From assembly GCA_041161475.1 (NCBI GenBank), contig JBEAUL010000081.1, forward strand, positions 1 through 38,318: DNA of 38,318 nucleotides, in the 5' to 3' direction. Origin of the DNA: JBEAUL01 sp041161475. GTDB taxonomy: Bacteria; Pseudomonadota; Gammaproteobacteria; UBA6186; Azoamicaceae. Under the pieces are notes generated by a model. That model ran no database searches and was not told the origin of the DNA. It saw only the letters and a list, made by a program, of their open reading frames with translations. Made by a program: the position numbers and the translations under genes. Positions 8,636-15,368 of this stretch are shown here, one piece after another (within the stretch, counting starts at the first letter, position 1; the number at the start of each line of letters is the position of its first letter).

Positions 8636-8712
8636 GGTGGACGTAGCTCAGTTGGTAGAGCCCCGGATTGTGATTCCGGCCGTCGTGGGTTCAAGTCCCA
8701 TCGTTCACCCCA
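8636..8712 (+). tRNA. tRNA-His (GTG)
   Basis: The sequence encodes the extra 5' G (G-1, at 8636) opposite C73, the hallmark of tRNA-His. The acceptor GTGGACG pairs with CGTTCAC (one G-U), the anticodon loop is TTGTGAT with anticodon GTG, and CCA is encoded. Confidence 0.97.
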
Positions 8713-8718
8713 GTTTTG

Positions 8719-8747
8719 TGAATCAGCGTCAGCGATTCAGTTTTTAT
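8719..8747 (+). terminator. candidate intrinsic terminator inside the tRNA cluster
   Basis: TGAATC (8719-8724) pairs with GATTCA (8734-8739), continued after a bulged A by GC/GC around the loop GTCA. The run GTTTTTATC follows at once. This is the shape of a short rho-independent terminator, and would separate the Pro-Arg-His tRNAs from Lys-Leu-tig or attenuate read-through. Confidence 0.55.
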
Positions 8748-8773
8748 CGGCGTGCCATTAAGCAGAATATAAT

Positions 8774-8849
<76 letters not shown>

Positions 8850-8867
8850 TTCATTCTGAACAACCTT

Positions 8868-8952
8868 GCGAAAGTGGCGGAATTGGTAGACGCCCTGGAT
8901 TTAGGTTCCAGTGGGGAAACCCGTGAGAGTTCGAGTCTCTCCTTTCGCACCA
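8868..8952 (+). tRNA. tRNA-Leu (TAG)
   Basis: An 85-nt class II tRNA: acceptor GCGAAAG pairs with CTTTCGC, the anticodon loop is TTTAGGT with anticodon TAG, there is a long variable arm (GTGGGGAAACCCGT region), the T loop is TTCGAGT, and CCA is encoded. It is 86 nt before tig. Confidence 0.97.
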
Positions 8953-9038
8953 TATTATTTACTGTTTTTTGTACCACAACAGACGGATAAGCGGTTTGTT
9001 TCTCTTGATGTTGTAAAAAAGTTAGGAGAGCGTTTTTT

Positions 9039-10349
9039 ATGCAAGTGTCTTTAGAAAGTACAGGTGCCTTGGGGCGTCGTTTGTCAGTACAAGTACCCGT
9101 TGAAAATTTAGTGGTTAAATATCGAGCAAAATTAAGCGAAGCTGCTAAATCAGTCAAAATAGATGGTTTTAGAAAAGGTCATGTATCTCAAGCAGTGGTA
9201 GAAAAACGCTTTGGCACAGGCTTACGTCACGAAGTCATTACCTCAACGATTGAAGAAACTTTACAAAAAGCATTGTCAGAACACGAATTGCGTGTAGCCG
9301 GTCAGCCCAATATCGATGAAACCAATATCGAAGCCTTAATTACAGGAAAGCAGTTAGATCAAGATCTTACTTATGCGGCTTCTTTTGAAATATATCCTAC
9401 AATTGACCTGACATCTGTCACAGAGATCCATCTCACCAAAAAAACAGCTACGGTAACTGATCAAGACGTTAACACAGCGATAGCACAATTACAAAATCAA
9501 TTTGGAGAATGGGTTCCTACAGAGCGTCCTGCTGCACAAGGCGATCAGGTACTGATCAGTTATAATTCTTTGTTAGATGGTCAGCCTTATGATGAAGGTA
9601 AAGCAGAAGATATCACCGTTGAGTTAGGAACAGAAAGATTTATTGCTGGATTTGAAGCGGGTTTAATCGGAAAATCCGTTGGAGACACGGTTGTATTAGA
9701 CTTGAGTTTTCCAGCTGATTGGCGATTAGAGAAACTGGCAGGCAAACCAGTTCAATTTACGATTAACGTAAAATCAGTGTCTGAAAAAAAACCTGCAGTA
9801 TTAGACGAAGCTTTTGCAAAAAAAGTACATGCAGCGTCTGATTCAAGAGAAGACATTGCCGCAGCGATTCGCTCCTCACTTGAAAAACGGATATCTGCGA
9901 TTACGCAAACTGAATTACGCGAGCAAATTGTCGATAAGTTATTGGCAGCCAGCCCTTTTGAATTGCCACAAGTATTGGTTAATCAAGAAAAACATAATTT
10001 GCATGCTGAAATGCATCAAAATAATCAAGATTCTGCCAATTCTTGCACACATAATCATGATGATTTACAAGAGAAAGCAGAACGCCGTGTTGCTTTGGGT
10101 TTATTGCTGTCTCATGTAATTCATAAAGAAAACTTACGCGTAGATCCAAAACGTGTTCGTGCTCGGATTAAAGAAATGGCAGAAAATTTTGGAAATAACC
10201 GCTATATTGAAGATATGTATTTGCGATCTAAGGAATTGTCTCAAGCGATTGAGAATGCTGTCTTGACGGAACAAGTCTTAGACCACTTGATCGCAAAAGC
10301 AAAACTGGAATCCTCAGAAACAACAGTTAAGGAAATTTTGGAATGGTAG
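9039..10349 (+). CDS. tig: trigger factor, ribosome-bound chaperone and peptidyl-prolyl isomerase
   Basis: Trigger factor binds ribosomal protein L23 at the exit tunnel and shields nascent chains. The ribosome-docking signature GFRKG is at residues 43-47, with F44-R45-K46 in the same positions as in E. coli. A FKBP-type isomerase domain follows (GDQVLISYNSLLDG, then ELGTERFIAGFEAGLIG, about residues 165-220), and the rest is the helical arm/cradle domain. Length (436 aa) is normal. In the C-terminal half there is an unusual histidine- and asparagine-rich stretch (about residues 318-342) with five histidines and a cysteine. AGGAGA lies about 9 nt before the ATG. The stop overlaps the clpP start by 7 nt, so the two are translationally coupled. 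Confidence 0.96.
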   Translation: MQVSLESTGALGRRLSVQVPVENLVVKYRAKLSEAAKSVKIDGFRKGHVSQAVVEKRFGTGLRHEVITSTIEETLQKALSEHELRVAGQPNIDETNIEALITGKQLDQDLTYAASFEIYPTIDLTSVTEIHLTKKTATVTDQDVNTAIAQLQNQFGEWVPTERPAAQGDQVLISYNSLLDGQPYDEGKAEDITVELGTERFIAGFEAGLIGKSVGDTVVLDLSFPADWRLEKLAGKPVQFTINVKSVSEKKPAVLDEAFAKKVHAASDSREDIAAAIRSSLEKRISAITQTELREQIVDKLLAASPFELPQVLVNQEKHNLHAEMHQNNQDSANSCTHNHDDLQEKAERRVALGLLLSHVIHKENLRVDPKRVRARIKEMAENFGNNRYIEDMYLRSKELSQAIENAVLTEQVLDHLIAKAKLESSETTVKEILEW

Positions 10350-10993
10350 CCACAAACTCTTTTCTTGTCCCCATGGTCGTTGAGCAATCGGCGCGTGGAG
10401 AGCGTGCTTATGATATTTATTCACGATTACTGAAAGAACGTGTTATTTTTTTGGTTGGGCCTGTAGAAGAAAATATGGCTAATTTGGTCGTTGCTCAGTT
10501 ACTTTACTTGGAATCTGAAAACCCAGATAAAGATATTTATCTTTATATTAATTCACCTGGTGGCGTAGTAACGGCTGGCATGGCCATTTATGACACCATG
10601 CAGTTTATTAAACCAGATGTGAGTACCTTATGTATCGGGCAAGCATGTAGCATGGGATCGCTTTTGTTGGCTGGTGGCGCACCGAATAAACGTCATTGTT
10701 TGCCTAATGCCCGTGTCATGATTCATCAACCTTTGGGTGGTTTTCAGGGACAGGCCAGTGACATTGAAATTCATGCAAAGGAAATTTTGACCTTAAAAGA
10801 TCGTCTAAATAAGATTTTAGCGCATCATACAAAACAGTCTTTATCAACGATTGAAAAGCATACAGACAGAGACAATTTTATGAGTGCCGAAGAAGCCTGT
10901 CGTTATGGTATCGTTGATTCTGTGATTACGCAAAGAACCAGCAAAGGTGCCAAACATCATTCTGGAAACAACCATGATGGTGATAAGCGGTAA
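10343..10993 (+). CDS. clpP: ATP-dependent Clp protease proteolytic subunit ClpP
   Basis: ClpP forms the double-heptameric serine protease barrel used by ClpX and ClpA. The catalytic triad is visible: S103 in GQACSMGS, H128 in MIHQPLGG and D177 in TDRDNF. The oligomerisation and oxyanion region YINSPGGVV is intact. Length is 216 aa; the N-terminal VPMVVEQSARGERAYDIYSRLL is the standard propeptide/axial-loop region and the tail is polar and histidine-rich. The start codon lies within the last codons of tig. Both unfoldase partners are in this window: clpX immediately downstream and clpA at 27651. Confidence 0.97.
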   Translation: MVATNSFLVPMVVEQSARGERAYDIYSRLLKERVIFLVGPVEENMANLVVAQLLYLESENPDKDIYLYINSPGGVVTAGMAIYDTMQFIKPDVSTLCIGQACSMGSLLLAGGAPNKRHCLPNARVMIHQPLGGFQGQASDIEIHAKEILTLKDRLNKILAHHTKQSLSTIEKHTDRDNFMSAEEACRYGIVDSVITQRTSKGAKHHSGNNHDGDKR

Positions 10994-11018
10994 TTTTAGA
11001 TATTTTGTTGGGGGGAGG

Positions 11019-11047
11019 CTTGAAATATAACAGTAGAGTCCCCATGT
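11019..11047 (+). promoter_or_regulatory. heat-shock (sigma-32) promoter of clpX
   Basis: CTTGAAA (11019-11025), a 14-nt spacer, and CCCCATGT (11040-11047) match the RpoH consensus (CTTGAAA, 11-16 nt, CCCCATNT) at every defined position. It lies in the clpP-clpX gap, 41 nt before the clpX ATG, and would drive clpX, and by read-through lon, under heat shock independently of tig-clpP. Confidence 0.75.
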
Positions 11048-11088
11048 AGGTCTTTAAGCGCACAACACATGAAAGAGAGAGCATATAA

Positions 11089-12384
11089 ATGGTAGACAAA
11101 ACAGGTCGTGGTGAACACGGAAAACTGTTGTATTGTTCGTTTTGTGGTAAAAGTCAACATGAAGTCAAAAAATTAATTGCTGGTCCCTCCGTTTTTATAT
11201 GTGATGAATGTGTGGAGCTCTGTAACGATATTATTCGAGAAGAAATAGAAGAGCAGCACTCTGCACCTGCTTTAGTCAAGCGTCTGCCTACTCCTCATGA
11301 AATTCATGATACCCTAAATCAATATGTGATTGGACAAGAGCATGCCAAAAAAGTGCTGGCTGTTGCCGTATATAATCATTACAAACGCTTGCAAGCATTT
11401 GGGTATACCAATACCGAAGGGCAAGATCAAGAAATAGAACTTGGAAAAAGTAATATTCTATTGGTTGGACCTACTGGTAGCGGAAAAACTTTATTGGCAG
11501 AAACCCTGGCTCGCTTGTTAGATGTGCCATTTACCATTGCAGACGCTACTACTTTAACGGAAGCCGGGTATGTGGGTGAAGACGTTGAAAATATTATTCA
11601 AAAATTGCTTCAAAAATGTGATTACGATGTAGAAAAAGCACAAACGGGTATCGTCTATATCGACGAAATTGATAAAATTTCCCGAAAATCAGAAAATCCT
11701 TCTATTACCCGAGATGTCTCTGGTGAAGGCGTGCAACAAGCCTTGCTAAAACTGATTGAAGGTACGGTTGCTTCTGTACCACCTCAAGGTGGTCGTAAAC
11801 ATCCCCAACAGGAATTTTTACAAGTAGATACTTCTGGTATCCTGTTTATTTGTGGTGGTGCTTTTGCCGGATTAGAGAAGATTATTCAGCAACGATCTGA
11901 AAAAAGTGGTATTGGTTTCTCTGCTGAAATTATTGACAAAGATAATCGTCGCTCGATGAGCGAAACTTTACGTCATGTTGAACCAGAAGATCTAACCAAG
12001 TATGGCTTGATTCCAGAATTTGTTGGTCGTTTACCAGTTGTTGCAACCTTAGATGAACTCGATGAAAATGCTTTAATCAGTATTCTTATTGATCCTAAAA
12101 ATGCCTTAACAAAACAGTATAAAAAATTGTTTGAAATGGAAGGCGTTGATATCGAATTTAGGGAAGAAGCGCTAAAAGCTGTCGCTAAAAAAGCCATGGA
12201 CAGAAAAACAGGTGCCAGAGGCTTACGCTCTATTTTAGAAAAAGTATTACTCAATACAATGTATGATTTACCATCTAACCATGAAATTTCGAAAGTGGTG
12301 ATTGATGCATCAGTGGTAAATGGAGAGATAGAGCCCTTATTGTTGCTAGAAAATCCCGACAATAAATCACAGTCACACGCCTAA
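11089..12384 (+). CDS. clpX: ATP-dependent unfoldase ClpX
   Basis: ClpX is the hexameric AAA+ ATPase that recognises tagged proteins such as ssrA fusions, unfolds them and feeds them to ClpP. The N-terminal zinc-binding domain has four cysteines at 16, 19, 38 and 41. Walker A is GPTGSGKT at residues 127-134, Walker B is VYIDEIDKI, the pore loop GYVGED follows Walker A, and the ClpP-docking IGF loop shows as SGIGFSAE. The sensor-2 region reads GARGLRSILE. Length (431 aa) is normal. A well-matched heat-shock promoter lies in the gap after clpP, and lon follows after 37 nt. Confidence 0.97.
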   Translation: MVDKTGRGEHGKLLYCSFCGKSQHEVKKLIAGPSVFICDECVELCNDIIREEIEEQHSAPALVKRLPTPHEIHDTLNQYVIGQEHAKKVLAVAVYNHYKRLQAFGYTNTEGQDQEIELGKSNILLVGPTGSGKTLLAETLARLLDVPFTIADATTLTEAGYVGEDVENIIQKLLQKCDYDVEKAQTGIVYIDEIDKISRKSENPSITRDVSGEGVQQALLKLIEGTVASVPPQGGRKHPQQEFLQVDTSGILFICGGAFAGLEKIIQQRSEKSGIGFSAEIIDKDNRRSMSETLRHVEPEDLTKYGLIPEFVGRLPVVATLDELDENALISILIDPKNALTKQYKKLFEMEGVDIEFREEALKAVAKKAMDRKTGARGLRSILEKVLLNTMYDLPSNHEISKVVIDASVVNGEIEPLLLLENPDNKSQSHA

Positions 12385-12421
12385 TTTGAGGTGATATAAA
12401 AAATTTGGAGAATGGATTGCA

Positions 12422-14791
12422 ATGCCGTTGACAATGCCCGTATTGCCTTTGCGCGATGTCGTCATTTTTCCCCATATGGTTATTCCATTATTTGTGGGGC
12501 GCGAAAAATCGATACAATCTTTAGAGCATGCTGCGTTACAAGAAGACAAAAAAGTATTGTTGATTGCGCAACGCGATCCTAAACAAGACAACCCCGAAGG
12601 CAGTGAGTTGTACGAGGTTGGTACTATTTCAACCATTCTGCAACTGCTAAAATTACCCGATGGTACCTTAAAAGTCTTGGTAGAAGGTACTAAGCGTGGA
12701 CGTGTGCTTGAGTATAAGCAATCAGAACCTTTTTTGTTGTCAGAGGTGGAGCCTTTACAAGAAGAATCTATCGAACCTGACACCGCAGAACCGTTGTTAC
12801 GTTCCTTGGTCTCTCAGTTTGAGCAGTATGCAAAGCTCAATAAAAAGGTACCTATCGAAATATCAAGTGTGTTATCTGGGATTGAAGATCCGGAAAGATT
12901 GGTGGATACCTTAACGGCACATCTTTCTATTAAAATGCAGGATAAACAGGCACTTTTAGAAAAGGGATTGTTAAAAGATCGGATACAATTATTGCTAAAA
13001 TTATTGGAATCTGAAATAAAACTTTTGCAAGTCGAAATCAATATTCGTAGTTCAGTAAAAGAGCAAATAGAAAAAAATCAAACAGAATATTATTTAAACG
13101 AACAAAAAAAAGCAATTGAAAAAATGCTGGGAGATTTACATCCTGGCGAAGGTCCTAAAAATGAAAACGAGGCATTAGAGAAAAAAATTAAAGAAGCAGG
13201 AATGCCAAAAGAAGCTTTAGAAAAGGCGTTGGCAGAAATCAATAAATTAAAACTGATGCCACCCATGTCTGCTGAAGCAACCGTTTCTCGCAATTATATT
13301 GATTGGATGTTAGCGGTGCCTTGGAAGCAGTCCACACCCATCAAAATAGATTTGGCTAAAGCAGAAAAAATTTTAAATGAAGATCATTATGGCCTAGAAA
13401 AAGTAAAAGAACGTATTTTAGAGCATTTAGCGGTTCAGCAACGGGTTAAAAAAGTGACTGGATCGGTGCTCTGTTTGGTAGGTCCGCCAGGGGTGGGGAA
13501 AACGTCCTTGGGTCAGTCGATTGCCCGGGCAACAGGCAGAGTATTTTCTAAAATGTCTTTGGGTGGGGTTCGAGATGAGGCAGAAATCAGGGGACACCGC
13601 CGGACTTATATCGGCGCGATGCCAGGTAAAATTTTACAAAAATTAGCCAAATCAAATACACGAAATCCTTTATTTTTACTCGATGAAGTCGATAAAATGG
13701 CGATGGATTTTAGAGGCGACCCTGCTGCTGCCTTACTAGAAGTACTAGATCCGGAGCAAAATCATTTGTTTAACGATCATTATCTCGAAGTAGATTATGA
13801 TTTGTCCGATGTGATGTTCTTGGCCACAGCAAATTCCTTACAAATTCCACCGGCATTACTCGATCGTATGGAGGTTATTCGTCTTCCAGGGTATACCGAA
13901 GATGAAAAAATGAATATTGCCATACAGTATTTGCTACCCAAACAAATGGCAGATGCGGGTTTAAAAAAATCAGAACTAAAAATAGCGGACTCAGCGATTT
14001 TAGAAATTATTCGTTATTATACGCGAGAAGCGGGTGTCCGCGGGCTCGAACGGGAAATTGCAAAAATTTGTCGCAAATGGGTGAAGGGGTTATTAACCAA
14101 AAAAGCGTTTACCAAGCATACCATTAGGGCAAACTCTTTAGAGCCATTATTGGGTGTCAGGCGTTTTAGATTTGGACAAGTTGAAGAAACCGACCAAATT
14201 GGTGAAGTGCATGGTTTGGCTTGGACTGAGGTAGGGGGTGAACTGTTAACGATTGAGGCAGTCACTGTTCCTGGAAAAGGAAAAATTACCACAACAGGCA
14301 AACTGGGTGATGTGATGCAAGAGTCTATACAGGCTGCAGTCACCGTTGTACGCGATAGAAGTCAGTCTTTAGGGATTACCCCTAATTTTTATGAAAAAAA
14401 CGATCTGCACGTACACGTACCAGAAGGAGCAACACCAAAAGATGGCCCCAGTGCTGGAATTGCCATGTGCACTGCGTTAGTTTCTATTCTAACTAAAATT
14501 CCTGTCCGCAAAGAAGTGGCAATGACAGGGGAAATAACGCTAAGAGGCAATGTATTGCCGATTGGTGGGCTTAAAGAAAAATTGTTGGCTGCTAGACGGG
14601 CTGGGATTAAGACGGTGATTATCCCAGAAGAGAATCTGCCCGAGCTAAAGGATATGCCAAAAAATATCACTCAACATCTGAATATTGAACCAGTCTCTAC
14701 GATAGAGCAGGTGTTAAAGTTGGCTTTGGTGCGTGATATTAAGAAAATAGGCAAAAAAACCGTCAAAAAGGTAAAAAAAGTAAAAAAATAG
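12422..14791 (+). CDS. lon: ATP-dependent protease Lon
   Basis: Lon is a hexameric AAA+ protease with ATPase and serine-lysine protease on one chain; it removes misfolded and many regulatory proteins. The N-terminal substrate domain begins MPVLPLRDVVIFPHMVIPLFVG style; the coiled-coil region around residues 190-250 has YYLNEQKKAIEKML. Walker A is GPPGVGKT (354-361), Walker B is FLLDEVDKM, the catalytic serine is S677 in PKDGPSAGIA, and the partner lysine is in GGLKEKLLAA. Length is 789 aa. The last 16 residues are a lysine-rich tail (KKIGKKTVKKVKKVKK) that E. coli Lon lacks. GGAG precedes the ATG by about 11 nt; an ATG at 12412 in another frame is not used. There is probably read-through from clpX. 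Confidence 0.97.
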   Translation: MPLTMPVLPLRDVVIFPHMVIPLFVGREKSIQSLEHAALQEDKKVLLIAQRDPKQDNPEGSELYEVGTISTILQLLKLPDGTLKVLVEGTKRGRVLEYKQSEPFLLSEVEPLQEESIEPDTAEPLLRSLVSQFEQYAKLNKKVPIEISSVLSGIEDPERLVDTLTAHLSIKMQDKQALLEKGLLKDRIQLLLKLLESEIKLLQVEINIRSSVKEQIEKNQTEYYLNEQKKAIEKMLGDLHPGEGPKNENEALEKKIKEAGMPKEALEKALAEINKLKLMPPMSAEATVSRNYIDWMLAVPWKQSTPIKIDLAKAEKILNEDHYGLEKVKERILEHLAVQQRVKKVTGSVLCLVGPPGVGKTSLGQSIARATGRVFSKMSLGGVRDEAEIRGHRRTYIGAMPGKILQKLAKSNTRNPLFLLDEVDKMAMDFRGDPAAALLEVLDPEQNHLFNDHYLEVDYDLSDVMFLATANSLQIPPALLDRMEVIRLPGYTEDEKMNIAIQYLLPKQMADAGLKKSELKIADSAILEIIRYYTREAGVRGLEREIAKICRKWVKGLLTKKAFTKHTIRANSLEPLLGVRRFRFGQVEETDQIGEVHGLAWTEVGGELLTIEAVTVPGKGKITTTGKLGDVMQESIQAAVTVVRDRSQSLGITPNFYEKNDLHVHVPEGATPKDGPSAGIAMCTALVSILTKIPVRKEVAMTGEITLRGNVLPIGGLKEKLLAARRAGIKTVIIPEENLPELKDMPKNITQHLNIEPVSTIEQVLKLALVRDIKKIGKKTVKKVKKVKK

Positions 14792-14821
14792 TTGACTTAC
14801 AGCCACTATAATTGGTATAAA
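14792..14821 (+). promoter_or_regulatory. candidate sigma-70 promoter of hupB
   Basis: TTGACT (14792-14797) and TATAAA (14816-14821) are 18 nt apart, starting right after the lon stop codon. A perfect TATAAT at 14807-14812 is also present but lacks a -35 at proper spacing. The predicted start near 14828 leaves a leader of about 33 nt before the GTG of hupB. Confidence 0.55.
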
Positions 14822-14860
14822 GTCACCACAGGAAATTGTTATCAATCAAAGGGGATACTT

Positions 14861-15172
14861 GTGAAGAAAGCGCAATTAGTGGACATTATGTCCGAAAAAG
14901 CGAACTTAACCAAAGCAGCAGCAGCAAAGGCGCTAGATGCGTTTATCAGTGCGGTAACCACTGCTTTAGTGAATAAAGAACAAGTTTCTTTGATTGGTTT
15001 CGGTACTTTTGAATCTAAGGTTCGTGCAGCAAGAACTGGACGTAATCCTAAAACTGGTGACATTTTGCAAATTCCAGAAGCACTGGTTCCTGTCTTTAAA
15101 GCAGGAAAAGGACTAAAAGACGCGGTGGCAAGTGGCGAATTAGTCGAAGAAACAGAAGCGCAGGAAGCGTAA
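14861..15172 (+). CDS. hupB: DNA-binding protein HU (beta type)
   Basis: HU is a small dimeric nucleoid protein that bends DNA. The GTG at 14861 is chosen because AAAGGGGA lies just upstream at proper spacing and the family start (M/VKKAQLVD) begins there; the longer open frame from 14792 covers the promoter instead. The core is typical: ALDAFISAV, LIGFGTFESK, and the DNA-binding arm signature RAARTGRNPKTG. Length is 103 residues against the usual 90, with an acidic C-terminal tail (GELVEETEAQEA) after the standard GLKDAV end. It is followed after 8 nt by tRNA-Val. The lon-hup-ppiD order is widespread in gammaproteobacteria. Confidence 0.95.
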   Translation: MKKAQLVDIMSEKANLTKAAAAKALDAFISAVTTALVNKEQVSLIGFGTFESKVRAARTGRNPKTGDILQIPEALVPVFKAGKGLKDAVASGELVEETEAQEA

Positions 15173-15180
15173 AAATACTT

Positions 15181-15256
15181 GGGTGCTTAGCTCAGCTGGT
15201 AGAGCATCGCCCTTACAAGGCGAGGGTCGGGGGTTCGAACCCCTCAGCACCCACCA
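15181..15256 (+). tRNA. tRNA-Val (TAC)
   Basis: A 76-nt cloverleaf: acceptor GGGTGCT pairs with AGCACCC, the anticodon loop is CTTACAA with anticodon TAC, the T loop is TTCGAAC, and CCA is encoded. It starts 8 nt after the hupB stop codon, so it is probably cut out of the hupB transcript. Confidence 0.97.
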
Positions 15257-15262
15257 ATATTT

Positions 15263-15339
15263 GGAGCGGTAGTTCAGTTGGTTAGAATATCGGCCTGTCA
15301 CGCCGAGGGTCGCGGGTTCGAGTCCCGTCCGCTCCGCCA
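15263..15339 (+). tRNA. tRNA-Asp (GTC)
   Basis: A 77-nt cloverleaf: acceptor GGAGCGG pairs with CCGCTCC, the anticodon loop is CTGTCAC with anticodon GTC, the T loop is TTCGAGT, and CCA is encoded. Only 6 nt separate it from tRNA-Val, and ppiD starts 29 nt later. Confidence 0.97.
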
Positions 15340-15368
15340 ATTGCATAACTCTTTGAGTGCCACACATC

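Noticed and set aside
11973..12362. 129-codon minus-strand frame
   Set aside because: Antisense shadow of the conserved clpX 3' half.
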